Source: Chrysophaeum taylorii
Taxonomy: Eukaryota; Sar; Pelagophyceae; Pelagomonadales; Pelagomonadaceae
Length of the DNA: 64,000 nucleotides
Reading direction: 5' to 3'
Assembly (NCBI GenBank): GCA_029834535.1
Contig: JAQMWT010000268.1
Span: forward strand, 116,745-180,744
In this document: in pieces, positions 29,020 to 37,874 of the stretch
Numbering within the stretch: the first letter of the stretch is position 1
Layout: the number at the start of each line of letters is the position of its first letter
Position numbers and translations under genes: made by a program
Notes under the pieces: generated by a model
Databases searched by the model: none
The model's input: the letters and a program-made list of their open reading frames with translations, nothing else
What the model was told of the DNA's origin: nothing

Positions 29020-29481
29020 ATGCGGTGCCTGCTGTCTGGAAACAGAGTTCTGACGCTGGTGGCCCTGCGTCAAGCGGCCGTCCAGCGCGCGACGTTGAGC
29101 TCGCAGGCGGCCTTGGCGGACATCGTCGTGACGCCGTCGGCCGCGCGGCGCATCGGACAGCTGCTGAACGCGGACGGCGAAGCCCAGCGGCTGCGGCTCG
29201 GGGTCGACGGGGGCGGGTGCTCGGGGTTTAAGTACACGTTTACGACCGAGCCCGTGAGCCAGGACCTGGGCGAGAGCGATTTTGTGTTCGAGCGCGACGG
29301 CCAAGCCGTGGTCGTGGACGACGCCTCGCTCGAGTTCGTCAAGGGCGCCACCGTCGACTACAAGGACGAGATGATTCGGTCGGCTTTTGTCGTCCTCAAC
29401 AACCCCCAGTCCGAGTCGGCCTGCGGCTGCGGCTCTTCCTTCGCTCTCAAGAACTTCGAGGAGAACCCCGCGATCGACTAA
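29020..29481 (+). CDS. ISCA2: Iron-sulfur cluster assembly protein, ISCA2-like
   Basis: The protein has 153 residues. About 33 N-terminal residues, rich in Arg/Ala and lacking acids, form a mitochondrial presequence-like leader (MRCLLSGNRVLTLVALRQAA). The A-type carrier domain follows (DIVVTPSAARRIGQLL) with all three conserved cysteines: C67 in GGGCSGF, and C135 and C137 in ESACGCGSSF. The 'ESACGCGSSF' form and 'GATVDY' are typical of ISCA2/HesB proteins. The role is late-stage maturation of mitochondrial 4Fe-4S proteins with ISCA1 and IBA57. There is no intron. The stop is a TAA, and the proteasome gene starts 105 nt downstream on the same strand. Confidence 0.92.
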   Translation: MRCLLSGNRVLTLVALRQAAVQRATLSSQAALADIVVTPSAARRIGQLLNADGEAQRLRLGVDGGGCSGFKYTFTTEPVSQDLGESDFVFERDGQAVVVDDASLEFVKGATVDYKDEMIRSAFVVLNNPQSESACGCGSSFALKNFEENPAID

Positions 29482-29585
29482 GACTAAGGCGCCCCCTCCA
29501 CCTTATTATCCCCATACCACCACCACCACCACCTGCCTTCTTAGTTCCTCAACGGATGCACTAACGGGTAAGGAGCTTCCGAGCG

Positions 29586-30425
29586 ATGCGTCTCGAGTCA
29601 ATTCTGGACCTGGGGAAGAAGAAGGTGGCGGCGGCGACGGATGAATTGGGATTCGCCCTCGCCGGCGTGAAGGACCCGGCAGCCTACAGCGCGGCGAACT
29701 TTAGCGCGAGCTACGGGGCCACGCAGGACGTCAAGTTCGCCAAGGGGACGACGACCCTCGCGTTCAAATTTGACGGCGGCGTGATCGTCTCGGTGGACTC
29801 GCGGTCGACGATGGGGAACTACATCGCCTCCCAGACGGTGAAAAAAGTAATCGAGATCAACCCCTTCCTCTTAGGAACGATGGCCGGGGGTGCCGCCGAC
29901 TGTTCGTTTTGGGAGCGGAACCTGGGAACGCAGTGCCGGATGTACGAGCTCCGGAACAAGAAGCGCGTCTCCGTGGCTGCCGCCTCCAAGATGCTCGCGA
30001 ACACCATGTACCGCTACCGCGGCCGCGGCCTCTCGATGGGGACCATGATCTGCGGCTGGGACGCGAGCGGTCCCAAGCTATACTACGTCGACGACGACGG
30101 CACCCGCCTCGAGGGCGACGTGTTCTGCGTGGGATCGGGATCGACTTACGCCTACGGCGTCATCGACTCCCACCTCCGCCGCGACCTTACTGTCGACGAG
30201 GCGGTCGACCTTGGCCGTCGCGCCATCGCCGGCGCCGCGCACCGCGACGCTATGTCGGGCGGCTGGAACAATCTCTACCACGTTACCGAGGATGGCTGGC
30301 GCTTTTTGGGTGCGGTCGACACCAACGATCTCTACTACAAGTACATCTACAAGGCCAATCCGGGCGATGATGTCGTCGTCCAGGAGGAAGAAAAAACACC
30401 CGCCGTCCCGATGGAAGAAGAGTAA
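29586..30425 (+). CDS. PSMB5: 20S proteasome subunit beta type-5
   Basis: The protein has 279 residues. A 54-residue propeptide ends at Gly54, and the mature N-terminus is Thr55 (KG|TTTLAF), the catalytic nucleophile. Asp71 (VDSRST) and Lys87 (SQTVKK) correspond to the catalytic D17 and K33. The sequence through [20 protein letters not shown] and [19 protein letters not shown] is diagnostic of beta-5, as are [12 protein letters not shown] and [12 protein letters not shown]. It provides chymotrypsin-like activity in the 20S core. The C-terminus is acidic ([17 protein letters not shown]). There is no intron. A Helitron copy begins only 19 nt after the stop, so the native 3' UTR is probably replaced by transposon sequence. 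Confidence 0.96.
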   Translation: MRLESILDLGKKKVAAATDELGFALAGVKDPAAYSAANFSASYGATQDVKFAKGTTTLAFKFDGGVIVSVDSRSTMGNYIASQTVKKVIEINPFLLGTMAGGAADCSFWERNLGTQCRMYELRNKKRVSVAAASKMLANTMYRYRGRGLSMGTMICGWDASGPKLYYVDDDGTRLEGDVFCVGSGSTYAYGVIDSHLRRDLTVDEAVDLGRRAIAGAAHRDAMSGGWNNLYHVTEDGWRFLGAVDTNDLYYKYIYKANPGDDVVVQEEEKTPAVPMEEE

Positions 30426-30444
30426 TGACGCCTCTCGTTATCAT

Positions 30445-31439
30445 CCTAACTACTAATCGACAGATGTTTGTCTGTCTGTTTGTCTGTTTGTTTGTCCCTC
30501 GATTTAGGGTAAGGATCAGGTAGCCGCGAGAGTAAGGATCAGGTAGGCGCGAGAGCCAGACAGTGATCCTCCAAGCCGTCTACGGCGACCTCGCAGACTA
30601 TTTCCACGACCCGCGGCGGCTCTTTTAGCCAGCGCGCCATTCTCACGCCCCGTCGAAACGATGTTGTCGATGCTGACAACGCGCGCATGACCGCGGCCTT
30701 TATTTTCCCGGAGACGAGGCGTCGGAGTTCTTTTCGGCTGACTAGGCTGGGTCGGAAGACGACGCCTCGCTCTTTACTGTAGAGTTTTCAACTCCCTGAC
30801 AACCAACGGCATGCTGACTTCGATCGCGAGCTTGATGTCTTCGCAACCTCGACCCGTCGCACGGCCACTGCAACGGTACCAGATACGTGATCGATCGTGT
30901 CGTTGTCACCGAGGCTCCTCCAACCTGTATCGCTTAAGGCCCGCCTACGCCAAACGATCAACAAGAGCCAGGGCCAGACGCCCCGCGAGGTCGGCGTCCT
31001 CTTGGCGAAGCCCGTCTTCTGCCACGTCCAGCTCTACGTGGCTCTCTGTCGATCGGCAACCCCGAGGATATCCTCTTCTGAGTCGACGACTCCACCCTAC
31101 CCCACACGTGCTGCGCAATACCGATAAGCCCCCTCCCGGCGTGTACACGCGCACTGTAGTTGAACTTACTGGGACCAGGTGAACTTACTGGGGTTTGAGA
31201 TTGGGACTAGGTGAACTTAGTGACCAGGTGAACTTACTGGGACCAAGTGAACTTACTGGGGTTTTTAGAGTGGACGCAAAGGCTAGCGGCGTGTACGGAT
31301 CAAAGCAGCTTAGATTGGCGGAGGTGAGAGCGACGAGCTCGAAGGAGAGTGGGGTGAGCGGGTGTGAGCACGAGTGGGCTTACACCAAACTTACTGGGGT
31401 TAGAGATTGGGACTAGGTGAACTTACTGGCCTGCACTTG
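30445..31439 (+). mobile_element. Non-autonomous Helitron copy D (array unit 1)
   Basis: CCTAACTACTAATCGACAG after T30444; ends GGCCTGCACTTG before T31440. It has a clean TTTG/TCTG microsatellite, the decayed helicase end (30,570-31,150) and about eight GTGAACTTACTGGG-type units. It is the first of a head-to-tail array. Confidence 0.85.
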
Positions 31440-31440
31440 T

Positions 31441-32500
31441 CCTAACTACTAATCGACAGATGTTTGTTTGTTTGTCTGTCTTTAAATGTCGACTGGTAAG
31501 AGGGGGGGGTGTGTGTGGGGAGTCTGTCTGTCTGTTTGTTTGTCTTTAAATGTCGACTGCTAAGAGGGGGGGGTGTGTGAAGGGAGCATGAAGGATGTGG
31601 GTCTGTTTGTCTGTCCCTAGATTTAGGGTAAGGATCAGTTAGGGGTGAGAGTAAGGATCAGGTAGGCGCGAGAGCCAGACAGTGATCCTCCAAGCCGTCT
31701 ACGGCGACCTCGCAGACTGTTTCCACGACCCGCGGCGGCTCTTTCACCGCGCCATTCTCACGCCCCGTCGAAACGATGTTGTCGATGCTGACACGCGCGC
31801 ATGACCGCGGCCTTTTTTTCCCGGAGACGAGGCGTCGGAGTTCTTTTCGGCCGACTAGGTTGGGTCGGAAGACGACGCCTCGCTCTTTACAGTCGAGTTT
31901 TCAACTCCCTGACAACCAACGGCATGCTGACTTTGATCGCGAGCTTAAAGTCTTCGCAACCTCGACCCGTCGCACGGCCTCTGCAACGGCACCGGATACA
32001 TCATCGATCGCGTCGTGTCACCGAGGCTCCTCGAACCTGTATCCCTTAAGGCCCGCCGACGCCAAACGATCGACAAGAGCCAGGGCCAGACGCCCCGCGA
32101 GGTCGGCGTCCTCTTTCCCAAGCCCGTCTTCTGCCACGTCCAGCTCTACGTGGCTCTCTGTCGATCGGCATCCCCGAGGATATACTCATCTGGGTCGACG
32201 ACTCCACCCTACCCCACACGTGCTGCGCAATACCGATAAGCCCCCTCCCGGCGTCTACACGAGCACTATAGGTGAACTTACTTACTACGTGAACTTACTG
32301 GGGTTTGAGATTGGGACTAGGTGAACTGAGTGACCAGATGAAACCGGGACCAGGTGAACATACTCGGGTTTTTAGAGTAAAGGGATTTTAGAGTAAACTC
32401 AAAGGTTAGAGCCAGGTGAACTTATACGAAGCTTACTGGGACCAGGTGAACTTACTGTGGTTAGAGATTGGGAGTAGGTGAACTTACTGGCCTGCACTTG
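31441..32500 (+). mobile_element. Non-autonomous Helitron copy E (array unit 2)
   Basis: It begins one base after copy D, with only T31440 between them, and ends at 32,500. Two non-LTR tails (about 31,478-31,525 and 31,543-31,605) sit in its 5' microsatellite. The helicase remnant shows slightly different decay from copy D, so it is not a recent exact duplicate. Confidence 0.85.
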
Positions 32501-32501
32501 T

Positions 32502-33561
32502 CCTAACTACTAATCGACAGATGTTTGTTTGTTTGTCTGTCTGTCTGTTTGTTTGTCTTTAAATGTCGACTGCTAAGAACCCTTACCCTGATCGCCGACT
32601 GCGGTTGCGATGGAGGACGGTGCCTCTTGAATCCTGAGCCTTGCGAGGGCATCCGCCCTCCCGGCGTAGGTTGGCACCTATTCGCCTCCCGGGCGGGCCG
32701 GTTGGCAGCGGGAACGTTCGCAGTGGGAAGGGGTATGGCCGAGGGGCGAATACGGAAGGTTATCGACGAGTTGGTTGTCAGTCACATTGCGGTCTCCTCG
32801 TCGCATGGCGACAAGCTTGATGGTCACTCTCCGCCGACCGACCTTTCGGCGCTCCTCGTCTACAGGCCCGTGATTCCGGGCTGGCTCCTGTCGGTCCGGC
32901 CTGGCTCCCATGCTCGGGAGAGGTCTGAAGTTAGTTAGTTAGTTAGTTAGCTAAGAGGGGGGGGTGTGTGTGGGGAGCATGAAGGATGTGGGTGTTTGTC
33001 CCTCGAATTAGGGTAAGGGTCAGGTAGGCGCGAGATTAAGGATCAGGTAGGCGCGAGAGCCAGACAGTGATCCTCCAAGCCGTCTACGGCGACCTCGCAG
33101 ACTATTTCCACGACCCGCGGCGGCGCTTTCAGCGCGCCATTCTCACGCCCCGTCGAAACGATGTTGTCGATGCTGACAACGCGCGCATGACCGCGGCCTT
33201 TTTTTCCCGGAGACGAGGCGTCGGAGTTCTTTTCGGCCGACTAGGTTGGGTCGGAAGACGACGCCTCGCTCTTTACAGTCGAGTTTTCAACTCCCTGACA
33301 ACCAACGGCATGCTGACTTTGATCGCGAGCTTAATGTCTTCGCAACCTCGACCCGTCGCACGGCCACTGCAACGGTACCAGATACATGATCGATCGTGTC
33401 GTTGTCACCGAGGCTCCTCCAACCTGTATCGCTTAAGGCCCGCCTACGCCAAACGATCAACAAGAGCCAGGGCCAGACGTCCCGCGAGGTCGGCGTGGAA
33501 CCAGACCTGAACTTACTAGGGTTAGAGATTGGGAGTAGGTGAACTTACTGGCCCGCACTTG
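32502..33561 (+). mobile_element. Non-autonomous Helitron copy F (array unit 3)
   Basis: It is joined to copy E by T32501. Its microsatellite contains a split retroelement tail (TTTAAATGTCGACTGCTAAG resumes after an insert). The insert, about 32,578-32,955, is unrelated and ends in the (TTAG)n-tailed repeat. The helicase part is internally deleted after CCCGCGAGGTCGGCGTG. Confidence 0.8.
32578..32955 (+). repeat. (TTAG)n-tailed repeat, copy 2 (about 375 bp)
   Basis: It interrupts the retroelement tail inside copy F: GACTGCTAAG appears at about 32,568 and GCTAAGAGGGGG again at about 32,951. The right part matches 23,320-23,402 and 56,330-56,420 (GGTCCGGCCTGGCTCCCATG). The apparent duplication of GCTAAG could be its target-site duplication. 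Confidence 0.55.
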
Positions 33562-33562
33562 T

Positions 33563-33630
33563 CCTAACTACTAATCGACAGATGTTTGTTTGTTTGTTTA
33601 TTTGTTTGTCTGTCTGTCTTTAAATGTCGA
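33563..33630 (+). mobile_element. Helitron 5' stub G
   Basis: Only the first roughly 50 nt of the family (CCTAACTACTAATCGACAG plus the TTTG/TCTG tract) and the start of a retroelement tail, cut off by the inverted copy H. It is joined to copy F by T33562. Confidence 0.7.
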
Positions 33631-34403
33631 CAAGTGCAAGCCAGTAAGTTCACCCCAATCTCAAACCCCAGTAAGTTCACATGGTCCCAGTAAGTTCACC
33701 TATAGTGCGCGTGTAGACGCCGGAAAGGGGGCTTATCGGTATTGCGCAGCACGTGTGGGGTAGGGTGGAGTCGTCGACCCAGATGAGTATATCTCCTCGG
33801 GGACGCCGATCGACAGAGAGCCACGTAGAGCTGGACGTGGCAGAAGACGGGCTTGGGAAAGAGGACGCCGACCTCGCGGGGCGTCTGGCCCTGGCTCTTG
33901 TTGATCGTTCGGCGTAGGCGGGCCTTAAGGGATACAGGTTGGAAGAGCCTCGGTGACAACGACACGATCGATCATGTATCTGGTACCGTTGCAGTGGCCG
34001 TGCGACGGGTCGAGGTTTCGAAGACCTTAAGCTCGCGATCAAAGTCAGCATCCCGTTGGTTGTCAGGGAGTTGAAAACTCTACTGTAAAGAGCGAGGCGT
34101 CGTCTTCCGACCCAGCCTAGTCAGCCGAAAAGAACTCCGACGCCTCGTCTCCGGGAAAAAAAGGCCGCGGTCATGCGCGCGTTGTCAGCATCGACAACAT
34201 CGTTTCGACGGGGCGTGAGAATGGCGCGCTGAAAGAGCCGCCGCGGGTCGTGGAAATAGTCTGCGAGGTCGCCGTAGACGGCTTGGAGGATCACTGTCTG
34301 GCTCTCGCGCCTACCTGATGCTTACTCTCGCGCCTACCTGATCCTTACCCTAAATCGAGGGACACACACCCCCCCCTCTTAGCAGTCGACATTTAAAGAC
34401 AGA

Positions 34404-35846
34404 CAGACAGCTCGGGCCACTGCACCCCAGCGCCTTGCGGCCGCCCTTCCCATCACCGAAGCACTTCGAGTAGCGGCGTCCTCATGGGATCGCTTCTCGA
34501 CCACGTTCATCAGCTCGTGGCCCAGCTCTGGCCTTCAAATCCCCAACCGCTGCTGGGTGAGATGCCCCAGTACTTTGGCTACCCCTCGGCAGCCTCGCAT
34601 TTGTGGGCACTGACGTTCTGGGCACTGACGCGTTCGGAAAGGTGCTTCTCACGCAGGCCAACCTTGTCAACCGCGGAGGAGCGCGGACCACCTGGCATGA
34701 CGGCCAGCTCGACTGCGTCCACGGCAGCGTCAAAGAGGCCGGCATCCCAGCCCTGTCCGAGGTTTTCGGCATCTTTGCTGACGTCGTCGCCCCTACCATC
34801 AGGGTCGGATAAGAAAACGAGACTAGCCCGCGCCGCAACGACGGGTCCTACAACGCGTGGGCTTTTTCCTTTTTTTGCGTGAGGGGACGAAAGGATGCCG
34901 ACTTCACTATGGGGACTAATTCCATCGCGACGATCTCGCGGCGTGGCGGCACATACTGCTTGAGTACAAATGAACATAGCTCAGCGATCCGTTGAGTATG
35001 TCTTAGTACAAACTGAAACATAGTTAACGGCTCGTACGAACTTTCTTATCCGACCCTGCTACCATTCGCACGCGCCTCTACGGCCGGTACCGAGGCAATC
35101 TCGCCCGACGTCAAGTCGTCCCAGACATCCTCACCACGCTCGACAACAAGGAGCAACTCTACGACATCGAAACCCTCGCTTGGGGTTCGTTGTACACCGC
35201 CCACGCCCTCCATCCCTCCCACCCGTCGCCTGTCGATCGGCGCGCAGCGCAAGTCCACTCCGAATACCTCGCTCACGCCCGCGGCATCGACGCCATCATC
35301 CCCCAGCCGGGTACAGCACCACCGCCTGGCTTCTTGGGCCCTGTCGAACAGCGGCTACGTAGCTACGGCACCGTCGCCGGCCTCGTCTTTGGTGCCTTCG
35401 GTGAGGCCAGCGCGGCGTGCCACGCTCTCGCCCAAACATGCGCAGAGCACATCGCCGCGCGAACCTGGGTGACAAGCGGCTGCGCCAACTTCACAGAGGC
35501 AGAGGCGGCCCAAACTCGCCGCATCTACCGTGAGTGGGGGATCGCCAACGCATTAGGCCGGGCTCGCTGTGCCCTCACCGCCCTCACCATGTCGCCGCCT
35601 CGGGGAACCCCACCAGGTCGCCCGATCCCAGCAGGACGTCACCCTTCGTCGCACATACGTCCGGCGGCAGCATGCGTACGACCTACGGGCGGGGCCCGTC
35701 CTCTCTGCCTGCCCCACGCCTCGCGATGACCCCGACTAGGTCCCGCGTATATCTCCGCCCGTCAGGCCATCCATACCCCACAAACCCACCCACAAGCTCA
35801 TGCACACACCCCCCCTCTTAGCAGTCGACATTTAAAGACAGACAGA
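34404..35846 (+). pseudogene. Longer 5'-truncated non-LTR-like retroelement fragment
   Basis: The protein-like reading runs from about 34,560 (GTDVLGTDAFGKVLLTQANL; ARTTWHDGQLDCVHGSVKEA) to EVFGIFADVVAPTI, where a MITE interrupts it. It resumes at 35,066 with RTRLYGRYRGNLARRQVVPD and continues through GPVEQRLRSYGTVAGLVFGA to 35,600, where a small deletion shifts the frame. The 3' tail (CTCTTAGCAGTCGACATTTA) follows. The second half duplicates 14,830-15,446. The 'R.TWHD' and 'RRQVVPD' stretches look like the region after the RT in non-LTR ORFs; this is an inference. Confidence 0.5.
34800..35058. mobile_element. 259-bp MITE with 14-bp TIRs and 7-bp TSD
   Basis: The ends are CAGGGTCGGATAAG and CTTATCCGACCCTG, exact inverted repeats. 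The target duplication CTACCAT is present at 34,793-34,799 and 35,059-35,065. Removing the element and one CTACCAT rejoins the host reading (DVVAPTI to RTRLYG), which confirms the borders. Confidence 0.95.
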
Positions 35847-35950
35847 CAGACAGACACATCCTTCATGCTCCCCACACACACCCCCCCCTCTTAGCAGTCG
35901 ACATTTACAGACAGACAAACAAACAAACGTCTGTCGATTAGTAGTTAGGA

Positions 35951-36985
35951 CAAGTGCAGGCCAGTAAGTTCGCCAGTAAGTTCACCTGGTCCCAATCTCT
36001 AACCCCAGTAAGTTCACCTGGTCCCAGTAAGTTCACCTAGTCCCAATCTCTAACCCCAGTAAGTTCGGCGTAAGCCCACTCGTGCTCACATCCACTCACC
36101 CCACTCTCCTTCGAGCTCGTCGCTCTCACCTCCGCCAATCTAAGCTGCTTTTATCCGTACACGCCGCTGCCGATCATCACAAACCCCAGTAAGTTCACTT
36201 GGTCCCAGTAAGTTCACCTGGTCACTAACTTCACCTAGTCCCAATCTCAAACCCCAGTAAGTTCACCTGGTCCCAGTAAGTTCACCTACAGTGCGCGTGT
36301 AGACGCCGGGAGGGGCTTATCGGTATTGCGCAGCACGTGTGGGTAGGGTGGAGTCGTCGACTCAGAAGAGGATATCCTCGGGGTTGCCGATCGACAGAGA
36401 GCCACGTAGAGCTGGACGTGGCAGAAGACGGGCTTCGCCAAGAGGACGCCGACCTCGCGGGGCGTCTGGCCCTGGCTCTTGGTGATCGTTCGGCGTCGGC
36501 GGGCCTTACGGGATACAGGTTGGAGGAGCCTCGGTGACAACGACACGATCGATCATGTATCTGGTACCGTTGCAGTGGCCACGCGACGGGTCGAGATTGC
36601 GAAGACATTAAGCTCGCGATCAAAGTCAGCATGCCGTTGGTTGTCAGGGAGTTGAAAACTCTACTGTAAAGAGCGAGGCGTCGTCTTCCGACCCAGCCTA
36701 GTCAGCCGAAAAGAACTCCGACGCCTCGTCTCCGGGAAAAAAAGGCCGCGGTCATGCGCGCGTTGTCAACATCGACAACATCGTTTCGACGGGGCGTCAG
36801 AATGGCGCGCTGAAAGAGCCGCCGCGGGTCGTGGAAATAGTCTGCGAGGTCGCCGTAGACGGCTTGGAGGATCACTGTCTGGCTCTCGCGCCTACCTGAT
36901 CCTTACTCTCGCGCCTATCTGATCCTTACCCTAAATCGAGGGACAGACAAACAGACAGACAAACATCTGTCGATTAGTAGTTAGG
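35951..36985 (-). mobile_element. Non-autonomous Helitron copy I (array end)
   Basis: A reverse copy joined head-to-tail to copy H with a single A35950 between them (T on the other strand). It has AGTAAGTTCACC repeats (35,960-36,290), the decayed helicase end (36,300-36,880) and a clean microsatellite. Its 5' end abuts the first coiled-coil gene unit. Confidence 0.85.
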
Positions 36986-36986
36986 A

Positions 36987-37874
36987 CAGCGGTGCCGTTA
37001 GAGAGGGTGTTCGTACCGTGCATAATAAAGGGCCACGATGAGGGTGGAGTTCTGCTTCTCGCGGGAGTAAAATCCCGCTCAAGTTCACACCAAGGCCCCG
37101 CCTTGTTGCGGGTGCCACGGCCACTTGTTCTTCTTCGCATTCGCCGCCTTCTCCTCCTTCTTGGCGTCCGCGTAGAGATCAAGGATTTTGGTACCGAAGG
37201 GCACGGCGAGGATCATGTACGTCAGCAGGTCCAGGCGCCTGTCGAGCTTGTTGAGCTCGTCCTTGAGCTCTTTGAGCTCGTCCTTGACCTCGTCGAAGCG
37301 CTTGTCGACCTCGTCCTTGAAATCGTCGAAGCGCGCGTAGACTTCCTTTCGAGAGGGCGGGAGCAATTCTTTGCGTTTCTCCTCCGCGAGCAGGCGTTCG
37401 TACTCGGCCTTTTGCCTGGCTGACTCGAACCCTTCGGCTTTGGACTCGAAAAATGACGTTTCGGAGATGGCGGCGGCGGCCTCCACACCCTGGACAGCCG
37501 ACACCGCCACGAGGCCCGCGATCACCATCGCGCTCGCCGTCTTCGCCGCGCCCTGGCGTACGAGAGGCGCACGACCGACACGAGGCTCGCGCGGTCCTCC
37601 TAGATCGACCGCGGAAGCTAAAGCGAGAGCTAGTAGTGCAACGACCCGCGTCATCGCGCACCTCCTGCCTGCCTACTGTACTACTGCCCCCTGCTTACCC
37701 TGAATCTATTGACCGCCGCCGACATACTATGTTTTGGCTTCTGGTCTGGGGACCCCTAATGATTGTCCTCCACCACCTGTGGCGTAAGGAGAATTTTTAG
37801 GGGCTACCTGGCGTGCCTTCGAATCCTGGCTCGCCGATCGCGTCCGTGCCCTTGGTGGGATCACTGGACGAGGA
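36987..37874 (-). repeat. Duplicated gene unit, copy 1
   Basis: A roughly 0.9-kb block from AGCGGTGCCGTTAGAGAGGG to TGGGATCACTGGACGAGGA holds the coiled-coil gene plus both flanks. Related blocks lie at 40,272-41,440 (with a MITE inside) and 47,085-47,848 (right flank truncated). A hairpin GCGGGA/TCCCGC with a 6-nt loop (37,061-37,078) is conserved in the 3' flank of all three. Confidence 0.85.
37085..37654 (-). CDS. Coiled-coil protein with bipartite leader, paralogue 1
   Basis: The protein has 189 residues. A signal peptide (MTRVVALLALALASAVDLGG) is followed by an Arg/Pro linker and a second hydrophobic stretch ending in small residues (TASAMVIAGLVAVSAVQGVE). That is the order seen in heterokont proteins routed to the plastid, possibly to the thylakoid. 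Next is a charged coiled coil with heptads (DEVDKRFDEVKDELKELKDE), then one hydrophobic segment (LLTYMILAVPFGTKILDLYA) and a Lys-rich tail. I recognise no family. This copy has one VDKRFDE heptad before KDELKEL and ends HPQQGGALV, unlike the other copies, which stop after HPQ. Confidence 0.75.
   Translation of the reverse strand: MTRVVALLALALASAVDLGGPREPRVGRAPLVRQGAAKTASAMVIAGLVAVSAVQGVEAAAAISETSFFESKAEGFESARQKAEYERLLAEEKRKELLPPSRKEVYARFDDFKDEVDKRFDEVKDELKELKDELNKLDRRLDLLTYMILAVPFGTKILDLYADAKKEEKAANAKKNKWPWHPQQGGALV

Larger units (their letters stand above)
33631..35949 (-). mobile_element. Non-autonomous Helitron copy H with nested retroelement
   Basis: A reverse copy beginning CAAGTGCAAGCCAG. 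The decayed helicase end is at 33,715-34,310. Its microsatellite at 34,366 is split by a long retroelement fragment and further tails (34,367-35,915), after which CAAACGTCTGTCGATTAGTA completes the 5' end at 35,949. Confidence 0.75.
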
